Assembly: GCA_903893795.1 (NCBI GenBank)
Contig: CAITNO010000159.1
Coordinates: 1 to 56,375 of the forward strand
DNA length: 56,375 nt
Origin: Candidatus Hydrogenedentota bacterium
GTDB taxonomy: Bacteria > Hydrogenedentota > Hydrogenedentia > Hydrogenedentales > CAITNO01
Direction of reading: 5' to 3'
Numbering within the stretch: position 1 is the first letter of the stretch; each line of letters opens with the position of its first letter. Below, in pieces: positions 45,327-53,091 of the stretch. Under the pieces are notes generated by a model that was given only the letters and a program-made list of their open reading frames with translations, was not told where the DNA came from and made no database searches. Position numbers and translations under genes: made by a program.

Positions 45327-45347
45327 GCGGCTTTCTACCTTGTGTCC

Positions 45348-46943
45348 TCAGCGCGCGGAGGCCATGGCCTGCATAATCGCCTCGGCCACGCGCACACCGT
45401 CCACGGCGGCACTCATGATGCCGCCGGCATAGCCCGCGCCCTCCCCGGCCGGGTAAAGCCCGCGCAGGGTCTCGCTTTCACAGGTTTCTGTGCGCGACAA
45501 ACGCACGGGAGAGGAGCTGCGCGTCTCCACGCCGGTGAGGACGGCGTCCGCGAGGGCAAAGACCGACAGTTTCTTGCCCAACTGCGGCAGTGCCTCGCGA
45601 AAGGCGGCGATGACGTATGAGGGCAGACACTCAGACAAATCGGCGGGCGTCACACCAGGCCTGTAGGACGGTTTCACGCTTCCAAAGCGGGACGACGCAC
45701 GGCGCGCCAGGAGGTCACCCACCGTTTGCGCCGGTGCAGCGTAGTTGCCACCGCCTACGGCGAAAGCCAGTTCTTCCCATCGGCGTTGGAAAGCAATGCC
45801 TGCGAGGGGGTGGCTGTCGCCGAAATCTTCCGGCGTCACGCCCACAAGCAAACCGCTGTTGGCATTGGCCGCATTGCGCGCGAACTGGCTCATTCCGTTG
45901 GTTACGACCTGTCCCGGTTCTGAGCTTGTGCCAATCACCTCGCCTCCCGGGCACATGCAGAAGGTGTACACCGATCGGCCGTTTCCGCAGTGTTGCACAA
46001 GTCTGTAGTCGGAGGCGCCGAGCCGTGGGTGGCGTGCGGCTTTGCCGTACTGGGCATAATCCACCTTGCGCTGCGGGTGCTCTATGCGCGCCCCTATGGA
46101 AAAGGCTTTCTGGACCATGGCGGCACCGCGCCGATGCAACATGTCAAAGGTGTCGCGCGCGCTGTGGCCGATGGCGAGGAGCACATGCCGTGAGAGAATT
46201 TCAGCACCATCCTCCAATTGAACCCCGGAAACCGTTCCGGACTCCACCAGAATATCCTGCACTTTGGCGTTGAACCGGACTTCCCCGCCATGGCGGACAA
46301 TCGCCGCCCTCAAATGCTCCACCACGCGCACAAGATTGTCGGTGCCGATGTGGGGCTTGTGCAGCCAGAGAATCTCCTCGGGGGCGCCTGCGGCCACAAG
46401 TTCCTGCAACACTTTGGCGCAGCGGTTCTCGCGTTCCTTAATCTGGGTGGTGAGTTTTCCGTCGGAGAAGGCCCCGGCTCCGCCTTCGCCAAAAAGGGCG
46501 TTGGAGGCAGGATTAAGCACGCCTGAGCGCCAGAAAGCATGGACATCGGCGGCGCGCTCTTTGGCGCACTTGCCGCGTTCAAGAAGGATGGGTTCAAAAC
46601 CGTTTTGGGCCAGCAGCAAGGCACCCAGCAGTCCGCAGGGTCCGGCCCCGATGACCACCGGGCGGTGGGTCAACGGTTTCGGCGGTTGCATGGTGAAGCG
46701 GTAGAGGCTGTCCGGGGCGGCAGCCACTTTGCCGCCGAGGGGGACCGCGGGCTCATCGGCCAGGGTAACATCCACGGTGTAGATGAGGGCGATCGCATTG
46801 CGCTTGCGGGCATCCACGGACCGGCGCACCACACGGCACTCCCGCAGGTCTTCAGGGGTCGTCCGAAGGATGTACGCAACCCGGGCACGGAGTGCCGCGT
46901 CGGGATGGTCGAAAGGAAGGGCAATGTCGCTAATACGAAGCAT
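45348..46943 (-). CDS. FAD-dependent dehydrogenase, COG2509 family
   Basis: A 531-residue flavoprotein. An N-terminal domain of about 90 residues (ISDIALPFDHPDAALRARVA) precedes the Rossmann FAD site VVIGAGPCGLLGALLLAQNG at about 96-115. FGEGGAGAFSDGKLTT and VLLAIGHSARDTF are hallmarks of the COG2509 family, and the C-terminal YPAGEGAGYAGGIMSAAVDG closes the FAD domain. The biochemical reaction of the family is not established; a reductase of a small redox carrier or tRNA-linked compound has been suggested only by context in various genomes. It starts 66 bp downstream of the Trm112-like gene. Complete in length and motifs, nothing odd. Confidence 0.88.
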   Translation of the reverse strand: MLRISDIALPFDHPDAALRARVAYILRTTPEDLRECRVVRRSVDARKRNAIALIYTVDVTLADEPAVPLGGKVAAAPDSLYRFTMQPPKPLTHRPVVIGAGPCGLLGALLLAQNGFEPILLERGKCAKERAADVHAFWRSGVLNPASNALFGEGGAGAFSDGKLTTQIKERENRCAKVLQELVAAGAPEEILWLHKPHIGTDNLVRVVEHLRAAIVRHGGEVRFNAKVQDILVESGTVSGVQLEDGAEILSRHVLLAIGHSARDTFDMLHRRGAAMVQKAFSIGARIEHPQRKVDYAQYGKAARHPRLGASDYRLVQHCGNGRSVYTFCMCPGGEVIGTSSEPGQVVTNGMSQFARNAANANSGLLVGVTPEDFGDSHPLAGIAFQRRWEELAFAVGGGNYAAPAQTVGDLLARRASSRFGSVKPSYRPGVTPADLSECLPSYVIAAFREALPQLGKKLSVFALADAVLTGVETRSSSPVRLSRTETCESETLRGLYPAGEGAGYAGGIMSAAVDGVRVAEAIMQAMASAR

Positions 46944-47009
46944 GAAGATAATCCTGCGCGCCGAAGCGGACCAACGGCGCGCACAGGGCGGACATGAGGG
47001 GTATGGGGC

Positions 47010-47267
47010 CTACTTCAACTGGTCGAGGGGTATGGCCTCATCCTTGAGCATGACCGGAATGTCATCCCGCACGATGTAAAAGTATGCGCCGTCCTCACGG
47101 ACCAAGCCGCTGTCGGCCCGGTCGGTGACGGATTCTCCGCCCCGGTTCTTGACCGTTCCTGCGTCTATGGCGGCGTTTACACGTGCCAAGAGTGCATCAT
47201 CCGCGGGATGGACCGGTGTCCGGTTCTCTGGACAGACGAGAATTTCGAGCAGTTCCTGTGAAATCAT
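47010..47267 (-). CDS. Trm112/YcaR-like small protein
   Basis: An 85-residue protein of the Trm112 family. The start ISQELLEILVCPENRTPVHP and end YFYIVRDDIPVMLKDEAIPL are typical. In eukaryotes Trm112 activates methyltransferases for tRNA, rRNA and release factors; bacterial homologs are thought to do likewise. Classical members bind zinc with CPxC and later cysteines. Here only one cysteine (Cys12) remains, so a zinc site is unlikely. The acidic, compact form and position between the AnmK and COG2509 genes (35 and 66 bp) suggest co-transcription. The rRNA methyltransferase two genes on is a possible partner (inference). Confidence 0.85.
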   Translation of the reverse strand: MISQELLEILVCPENRTPVHPADDALLARVNAAIDAGTVKNRGGESVTDRADSGLVREDGAYFYIVRDDIPVMLKDEAIPLDQLK

Positions 47268-47302
47268 GGAAGCGGAGGCCCTTCGAGTTATGTTTTGGCC
47301 GG

Positions 47303-48463
47303 TCAGGCCGGTGTGATCTTTCCAAGCAATACCCGGCCGCTGGCGCCCGTGACTTGCGGCACATTTGCTGGCGTACCGCAGAGGGTTTCGTTGCCCAGGA
47401 TGGCGAAAGCGATAGCCTCGCGCGCATCATAGGAAATGCCGACGCGGTCGCTGATGAATATCTTCACATCGGGTAGCGCCCGGCGCAGCCCCAGCATGAC
47501 GGCATTGTTCATCGCACCGCCACCGCCCACGATCATGTGGGCCACGTCGTACTTTGGGGTCACATAGCGTTTGTACGCATCGGAGATGCTCTGCACGACC
47601 GCCTGTGTGACCGTGGCGACGAGATCCTCGTAGGGATGGTCGCGGCGGTTGGCCAGCGCGTCACGCAGGTACACATCCACGCCGAATCGTTCCCGACCGG
47701 TGCTCTTGGGCGGGTCCTTGGCGAAGTAGGGATCACTCAGGAGATATTCAAGGAACTCCTCTATGACCTTGCCCCGAAGGGCCGCCTCACCGTTTTCATC
47801 AAACATCCGCAAACCGCGGGAAAGCTGGCGCACGGTGCCGTCGATGACCATGTTGCCCGGGCCGGTGTCAAAGGCAACGATATCCTGAAACTCGGGGGTG
47901 GCCACGGTGAGGTTGGCTATACCCCCGATATTGAGGCAAACCATCGTACGGTCTTCACGACGAAACAGGAGCCAGTCGGCATAGGGCACGAGCGGGGCAC
48001 CCTGCCCGCCTGCCGCCATGTCGCGCACACGAAAATCGGAAACCACGGGAATACCGGATCGGTGCGCAATCACGGCAGGTTCGCCAATTTGCAGCGTGCC
48101 AAATCTATCCGTGCCGCATCCGGGGGGGTAATGGCCGATAGTGTGGCCGTGAATGGCCACATAGTCCACTGTAACCTGTTCGTCCTGGGCGATGTCGACC
48201 ATGGTCAGCACTGCCTCAGCCATGCGGTCGCCCAATTCAAAGTTCAACAGGCACACTTCCTTGGACGACATATGCTCCGTAAGAAGACGGTTCCGCAGTT
48301 CCTGCTCATAGGGAAAGGTCTGGTGCGCAATGAGTTTCATGGCCAAGCCGGGGCCGGTGCCCTTAATCCGCACCAATGCCGCATCGATCCCGTCGCATGA
48401 AGTGCCGGACATCAGGCCAATGCCATAGCGCACCCGCCTGTTTTGTATTTCATCAAGGTTCAT
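47303..48463 (-). CDS. anmK: Anhydro-N-acetylmuramic acid kinase
   Basis: A 386-residue ASKHA-fold kinase that opens the 1,6-anhydro ring of anhydro-MurNAc and phosphorylates it to MurNAc-6-phosphate during peptidoglycan recycling. The phosphate-binding loop is GLMSGTSCDGIDAAL near residue 16. VAIHGHTIGHYPPG, LNIGGIANLTV, AFDTGPGNMVIDGTV with the catalytic Asp, and IVGGGGAMNNAVM all match AnmK. The product feeds the MurQ half of the fusion protein 553 bp upstream on the same strand. A strong promoter-like site lies between them. Its ATG overlaps the stop of a small frame by four bases, and the symbol is well supported by sequence. Confidence 0.94.
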   Translation of the reverse strand: MNLDEIQNRRVRYGIGLMSGTSCDGIDAALVRIKGTGPGLAMKLIAHQTFPYEQELRNRLLTEHMSSKEVCLLNFELGDRMAEAVLTMVDIAQDEQVTVDYVAIHGHTIGHYPPGCGTDRFGTLQIGEPAVIAHRSGIPVVSDFRVRDMAAGGQGAPLVPYADWLLFRREDRTMVCLNIGGIANLTVATPEFQDIVAFDTGPGNMVIDGTVRQLSRGLRMFDENGEAALRGKVIEEFLEYLLSDPYFAKDPPKSTGRERFGVDVYLRDALANRRDHPYEDLVATVTQAVVQSISDAYKRYVTPKYDVAHMIVGGGGAMNNAVMLGLRRALPDVKIFISDRVGISYDAREAIAFAILGNETLCGTPANVPQVTGASGRVLLGKITPA

Positions 48464-48648
48464 ATAGATAACTTCTCCAGTTCAACCCCCGCAGCATGGT
48501 GCGCAACCATTGTCGGATAAGCCAAACCGCGTTCGGCCATTAGCCGGGTGCCCTGACGGCAAGAAACCTTACCGCACCCGCCGTCAACGTAGCAAAGGGC
48601 GCAAACAGCCGCGTTACTGTCGTCATCTTCCAAGTTGATTATAAACAT
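48460..48648 (-). CDS. Possible small Cys-containing protein coupled to anmK
   Basis: A 62-codon frame from an ATG at 48648 whose TGA overlaps the anmK ATG by four bases. I do not recognise it. It reads like a real protein: an acidic head (NLEDDDSN), four cysteines in 18 residues (CALCYVDGGCGKVSC), then RQGTRLMAERGLAYP. The cysteine spacing C-x2-C-x5-C-x4-C could bind a metal. Against it, no ribosome site stands before the ATG; an ATG at 48690 is also in frame. A strong promoter-like site lies about 130 bp upstream, so this frame would be the first read on that transcript. Confidence 0.4.
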   Translation of the reverse strand: MFIINLEDDDSNAAVCALCYVDGGCGKVSCRQGTRLMAERGLAYPTMVAHHAAGVELEKLSI

Positions 48649-49016
48649 TGCAGTGGGTGATCCGCCAATTCCGCGAGAAATCGGCAACAATCCAAGCGTG
48701 AATTTCTGGAATCGGCATCAATTTAGGATTGCCCACACCGTGTGCCTCGAATTAGAAAGATGTGAATCCACCAATATTCTAACTTTACTCTATTATCTTG
48801 TCAGTTTGACGTTTTGTCAACTTATTTTTAGCAAATGGCTTTTGCCCAACCTCTGCTGCATTCCCCAAAGTTGGAGGTTCATACACCGAAACTATTGGCA
48901 CTGAACTCATACTAAGTGGGGCATGGACATTTACGCAAAGTTCAGAATAGTGACGCACTGCCCATGCGAGACAAAAGTATAAGTGCGCTTACGGCGTTAT
49001 ATGTGTGTTATTAGAG
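48649..49016. other. AT-rich intergenic stretch between anmK and the kinase-MurQ gene
   Basis: Clearly lower in GC than its surroundings. No gene is supported. It contains the promoter-like pair at 48792-48820 and a palindrome around the -35 box. The minus-strand end of the MurQ fusion gene lies at 49017, so the leftward transcript could terminate or be re-initiated here. I see no T-tract hairpin. Confidence 0.5.
48792..48820 (-). promoter_or_regulatory. Strong sigma70-type promoter for the anmK transcript, with overlapping palindrome
   Basis: On the minus strand a perfect TTGACA (48820-48815) and GATAAT (48797-48792) are exactly 17 bp apart. The -35 box is part of the imperfect palindrome AGTTGAC-AAAAC-GTCAAACT, a possible operator. 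Transcription would start near 48785 and read the small Cys frame, anmK and probably the following genes. Confidence 0.7.
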
Positions 49017-50846
49017 TTATGTACAGGCGAAAATAACCGACTTAAGTCGGCCACCGCCCTCCTCCAGCAGTTTCCTGGCTGCGCAGGCATCAACCTGCCG
49101 TAACGCCATAACTATGGCCGTGGGAATGGACCAGTCGGCTGAAGCCAATAGCGCCCCGGCTTTTTCCTGTCCAGTTCCCGCTATGGAGTCCACAATTCTG
49201 GCAGCCCGAAGCCGCAGTTTGGCGTTCGAAGGTTTCATTTCCACCATCAGGCCCTGATAAACATAGCCTGACAAGGCCATGGCGCCGGTGGAAATGATGT
49301 TCAGCACCATTTTTGTGGCCGTGCCCGCTCGAAGACGTGTCGAACCGGTCAGCGCTTCCGGGCCGGTGGCAAGGCAGATCATGATATCGGCCCTTGCGGA
49401 AGGCGATGGATTGCAACACACGAAGGCGGTGGTGGAACCGCATTCCTTGGCACGTTCCAAGGCGGCGCCGACATAGGGCGTGGAACCGGACGCCGCAATC
49501 CCGACAATGAAGTCCTTGGGGGTCGGCTGAAGTGCATCCAAATCGGCCACACCGGCCGCACAATTGTCCTCTTCACCCTCAATGCTCTGTCGAAGGGCGG
49601 TTTCGCCTCCTGCGATGAGCCCTATAACCCGGTCGGGCGGAACGCCAAAGGTCGGCGGACATTCAGAGGCATCAAGCACGCCTAGGCGTCCGCTGGTTCC
49701 GGCACCCAGATAGACTATGCGTCCACCATTCGAGATGGCCTTTGCTGCCGCGTTCACCGCCTGGCTGATGACAGATTCCTGAGCGGCCAATACGGCGGGC
49801 AGCGAGGCATCCAGCCGGTTCATCAGGCGAACAATTCCGAGGGCATCCAGTTGGTCCAGGGTCTGCGTAACAGCAAGTTTCGTTTCTGTGGGCGACGAGA
49901 GTGCTCTCGAGAACCCTTCAGCGGCTGGTTCCCAAATGTAAGCCCAGTCAACCTTGGGAGGGGCTTCAGAGAAAGCCGCGTACACCGCTTGGTGGCCCAC
50001 CTGTCTGCATTCCACGAATTGGGCCTCGATATACTGGTCCACAGATTCACGGAAAGCGGCCCGGAAGTGCTCGCACTCGGTTAGGAGGGAACCATGGAGG
50101 AACAACCGTGCCCCTTCGCCCAGTTGGAGCCGTTCAACGGCCGCCACAGCCTGTGCAGCGAGCCTTCTGGCCTGATCGTCCAGACAGGCGCGGGCGACGA
50201 AATCTCCGGCATCGGCCACGGCGGCAACCGTACGGGCCAAAGCCGCCACGGCACGCTTGTCTGCCGAACCGGACCAGAGCACGAATTCCTCGAAACTGTT
50301 CAGTCCGGCCGCCGGTGGCAATTGTTCAAGCAACCCGGTATCGGGCCCGAGCCCATCCACCATCGCGGCGCAGGCGCGCAGGGCTTCCACAGCCACCCGG
50401 TAAGCGCTGCCGTCGTCGCCAAAGAGGGCACCGCGCCCGCCAATGCGCAACACTTTGGCTTGGCGGTTCTTCGCTATCACGGAAGAACCGGTTCCGGCGA
50501 TTACCAGCACGCCGCTGCCTGGACCGGCGTTCGCAAAGAGAATGGGATGCAAGTCCGTGGTTACGTGGACGCTGGCCGCACCCAAAGCATGGCCAACGCT
50601 TTCCGCCATGGAAGCCTGCACTGTCGGCGAACCGGCGCCGGCCAGGCCCGCCCATAGCTGCACCGGACCACTCTCCTGCCCGGCCAGAACTCGTCGTGCA
50701 AGTTCCACAAGTGTCAGTGCGGCCGTTTCGGGACTGGATGCCACGGGGTTGCTGGGCCCTGACTCCGCCTCGGCGAGCAAGGTGCCGTCGTCGGCATACA
50801 GACCGGCCCGCGTGTGGGTGGCACCGCCCTCCATGGCGACTATCAT
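49017..50846 (-). CDS. Fused BadF-type sugar kinase and MurNAc-6-phosphate etherase (MurQ)
   Basis: A 609-residue fusion. Residues 1 to about 305 are a BadF/BadG-type N-acetylhexosamine kinase (AMEGGATHTRAGL, LAGAGSPT, VIAGTGSSVIA, RIGGRGALFGDDGSAY, LFLHGSLL). Residues about 318-609 are MurQ, which splits D-lactate from MurNAc-6-phosphate to give GlcNAc-6-phosphate. The SIS domain shows YLGAGTSGRLGVLDASECPP with Glu395, and FIVGIAASGSTPYVGAAL and GSTRLRAGTATKMVLN follow. Both halves look complete. The kinase could phosphorylate free MurNAc or GlcNAc, passing product to the etherase or beyond. With AnmK next on the strand this forms a compact recycling route for cell-wall amino sugars. The start codon is 12 bp after the GH1-like gene stop. 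Confidence 0.93.
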   Translation of the reverse strand: MIVAMEGGATHTRAGLYADDGTLLAEAESGPSNPVASSPETAALTLVELARRVLAGQESGPVQLWAGLAGAGSPTVQASMAESVGHALGAASVHVTTDLHPILFANAGPGSGVLVIAGTGSSVIAKNRQAKVLRIGGRGALFGDDGSAYRVAVEALRACAAMVDGLGPDTGLLEQLPPAAGLNSFEEFVLWSGSADKRAVAALARTVAAVADAGDFVARACLDDQARRLAAQAVAAVERLQLGEGARLFLHGSLLTECEHFRAAFRESVDQYIEAQFVECRQVGHQAVYAAFSEAPPKVDWAYIWEPAAEGFSRALSSPTETKLAVTQTLDQLDALGIVRLMNRLDASLPAVLAAQESVISQAVNAAAKAISNGGRIVYLGAGTSGRLGVLDASECPPTFGVPPDRVIGLIAGGETALRQSIEGEEDNCAAGVADLDALQPTPKDFIVGIAASGSTPYVGAALERAKECGSTTAFVCCNPSPSARADIMICLATGPEALTGSTRLRAGTATKMVLNIISTGAMALSGYVYQGLMVEMKPSNAKLRLRAARIVDSIAGTGQEKAGALLASADWSIPTAIVMALRQVDACAARKLLEEGGGRLKSVIFACT

Positions 50847-50858
50847 ACTATATGCTCC

Positions 50859-51929
50859 TCATAGCTCAAATGGGCTTTCCGGGGGTTCCGGCTTGGGCTC
50901 GGGTTTGGGTTCCGGCTCAGCGCATTTGATTTGCAGTAGAGGAATGTTACGTTGCCATTCTTCCCTGTCAACATGGCCGCGGAAAAGGAAACCGGCAACA
51001 CGCTCCCCCCCCTCTTCGGCGCAGCGCCGTGCGACAATGCTTACTTGGCTGTGGAGCGTCGAAGGCTGCTCCGATTCACCCAAGACCAGGAGGGGGGTCT
51101 GGTAACCAAGGAGTGCGGACATGGCCTCGTCAAAACGTGCGGCATTTCTGTGGGCGCTTCTCAGTGAAATGCGCGTACCCTGTTCGTCCAGCGTGGTGAC
51201 CCACTCGCGGATCCATTGTCCGGGAGAGAAACCCGCCGTCACCACACCGCCCCAAGAGGCGAGGGCAAAATCAAAAGCCTCCCTGCCGCACAGGTCACGA
51301 AGACGGTCGGCCATGCGGTGGCTAAGACGGTGTTCCAGGCGGCGCGCGGCGCGCAGGTCCCAGGGACTGTCGATGTCGGCAGGCTCTGCTGAAAAGACAC
51401 GCACCGAAAGGCCGACATTGGCATCGGATCGGGCGGAACGCAGGGCTGCGGAGGAGTCCCGATGGGCGCAGACCATCTGGGTAGAAGCGTTTCTGTAGCC
51501 GGTAAGACCCTTCTCATGGTAGGTCCGTGTCAGGCCGTATTCCGGTTCAGAGATGGGAACCCACCATTGGCAGAAGGGTGCGAGGATGTCGGCCACTTGG
51601 ACGGCATAGGCAGTGAACTGCTCTGCCGCCTTAGAAGAGGCCCAGCCGCCCTGTGACTCGAACCAGCGCGGGATAGTCCCGTCCGAGAGGACACAGACAG
51701 GTTCCATGCCCGCAGTCTGCAAGGCTTCCAACACACTTCGGCAGCGTGTCAACGCATTGGAGTCGAACTGCCCGGCCTGGTATTCGATGGTTGCCCAAGG
51801 GAGCGTGACGAGAGCCGCGCCATGGCCGAGTTCTCGCATGGCCTCGATATGGGGGGCGGACTTTCCGACCTCCAGACAATTGTCTGGCAATGCAGCGCCT
51901 ATCAACAGCTTGCGGGTAGTACCGTTCAT
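50859..51929 (-). CDS. GH1-like TIM-barrel protein, divergent
   Basis: About 356 residues from the ATG at 51929; a GTG at 51995 would add 22 residues, and neither start has a strong ribosome site. The barrel resembles GH1 beta-glucosidases: LVTLPWATIEYQAGQFDSNAL, LSDGTIPRWFESQGGW and WWVPISEPEYG. The acid/base glutamate (Glu128) is kept, but the usual NEP is SEP. The nucleophile motif ITENG is replaced by something like LGESEQ, and the protein is about 100 residues shorter than GH1 enzymes. It may be a reduced or specialised glycosidase, or a sugar-binding relic. The tail is EPEPKPEPKPEPPESP, a Pro-Glu repeat. It directly precedes the kinase-MurQ fusion, so a link to cell-wall sugars is possible (inference). 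Confidence 0.65.
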   Translation of the reverse strand: MNGTTRKLLIGAALPDNCLEVGKSAPHIEAMRELGHGAALVTLPWATIEYQAGQFDSNALTRCRSVLEALQTAGMEPVCVLSDGTIPRWFESQGGWASSKAAEQFTAYAVQVADILAPFCQWWVPISEPEYGLTRTYHEKGLTGYRNASTQMVCAHRDSSAALRSARSDANVGLSVRVFSAEPADIDSPWDLRAARRLEHRLSHRMADRLRDLCGREAFDFALASWGGVVTAGFSPGQWIREWVTTLDEQGTRISLRSAHRNAARFDEAMSALLGYQTPLLVLGESEQPSTLHSQVSIVARRCAEEGGERVAGFLFRGHVDREEWQRNIPLLQIKCAEPEPKPEPKPEPPESPFEL

Positions 51930-52067
51930 CACCTTGCCTGCGCACCGATAATCAAAACACCTGACCTCCATACCGAGCGGTTGGAGGCTTTTCACAAAGC
52001 TATGTTAGCATGGCTGCCCTGTGATCCTGAAAATTACCTTTGGTTACTGAAGCTCAGGACGGAACGG

Positions 52068-53006
52068 ATGGGATTCTCTTTCAAAGCTCAAGCAGTTAGC
52101 GACCTTGCCGTGGCGTTGCTCGCCCTTCAGCAAACGCCGGGGACCGGTGTAAAAACGCTGAACCGGCTGCTGACGTCCGCGCGAGAGACGGGGCTTGACC
52201 TGGCCGCCGCGCTGGGCACCCCAGTTCATCCCCATCCTTTCGACCCGCGCCTCGCTGAACTTGTTGGGGCGTGCGGCCGGGAACACGTCTCAACGGCGCG
52301 GGAACTGGTCCGCACCTGCGTGGAGCACGAGGTTGGCATTATTGCACGAGGTGAGGAGGGATACCCGGATGCTTTGGGACATTATTTGGAGGACGAGGCT
52401 CCCCCGGTGATGTTTCTGCTCGGAGACTCATCCCTCCTGCTGTATCACGCCGGGGCCGTGGTGGGAACGCGCACCCCCACCACGCACGGTATTGCACTGG
52501 CGCAGAAATGCGCCGGCCTTCTCACGGCAGAGAATGCCGTGGTGGTGAGCGGCGGGGCACAGGGCGTGGACACGGCGGCGCATGATGAAACACTCGCTCA
52601 GTTTGGGCGGACGGTAATTGTGCTGCCGGAGGGGATTCTGCACCATACCACGCCTCCCGCATGGGCCGAGGCAATACGCAACGGTTCGGCACTTCTCTTG
52701 TCCGAAGTCCATCCCTTCCAACCCTGGCGCACTTTTGCCGCTGTGGGCCGGAACCGGCTCATTGCAGCGTTGGCACGGATGATCTGCGTGCTTGAGCCGC
52801 GAAAGATGGGGGGCAGTATCGCCACCGCCCGCCACGGCATTGCCCAGCACAAGCCCGTGTTCCTCTCCCCCGCTTCCGCGCTGCCGTCGGGGTTGCGGGC
52901 TTCCGTGCGGCCCATTATCAAGGCGGGGAAGCTTGACTCGTCGGGCATGGTGGAGGCGTTGCACAGGAAGCCGCAGGAACCGCCGCGAAATATGATGCTG
53001 TTCTGA
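52068..53006 (+). CDS. dprA: DNA-processing protein DprA (Smf)
   Basis: DprA loads RecA onto incoming single-stranded DNA in natural transformation. The ATG at 52068 has AGGA eight bases upstream, giving 312 residues; an ATG at 52002 is also in frame. A helical N-terminal part (DLAVALLALQQTPGTGV) precedes the Rossmann-like core: AVVGTRTPTTHGIALAQKCAG, SGGAQGVDTAAHDETL, VGRNRLIAALARMICVLEP and GGSIATARHGIAQHKPVF. The core motifs are near consensus, with NRLIAAL for NRIIAGL. There is no C-terminal winged-helix domain, as in shorter family members. It is transcribed opposite to its neighbours and converges on the GH116 gene across a REP-like hairpin. No other competence gene is in the window. 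Confidence 0.9.
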   Translation: MGFSFKAQAVSDLAVALLALQQTPGTGVKTLNRLLTSARETGLDLAAALGTPVHPHPFDPRLAELVGACGREHVSTARELVRTCVEHEVGIIARGEEGYPDALGHYLEDEAPPVMFLLGDSSLLLYHAGAVVGTRTPTTHGIALAQKCAGLLTAENAVVVSGGAQGVDTAAHDETLAQFGRTVIVLPEGILHHTTPPAWAEAIRNGSALLLSEVHPFQPWRTFAAVGRNRLIAALARMICVLEPRKMGGSIATARHGIAQHKPVFLSPASALPSGLRASVRPIIKAGKLDSSGMVEALHRKPQEPPRNMMLF

Positions 53007-53039
53007 GGGGGACAGATGGCAACCTTGTCTGTGGGAAAT

Positions 53040-53080
53040 GGTGCGTTGCGTTTTGCTTCGCAAAACTCCGCGCACCCTAC
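53040..53080. repeat. REP-like palindrome, copy C
   Basis: GGTGCG/CGCACC and GTTTTGC/GCAAAAC stems form a hairpin at 53040-53076 with a TTC loop, then CTAC. It sits between the convergent ends of dprA and the GH116 gene, and could stop transcription from both sides. Confidence 0.75.
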
Positions 53081-53091
53081 GAACGCAATGC

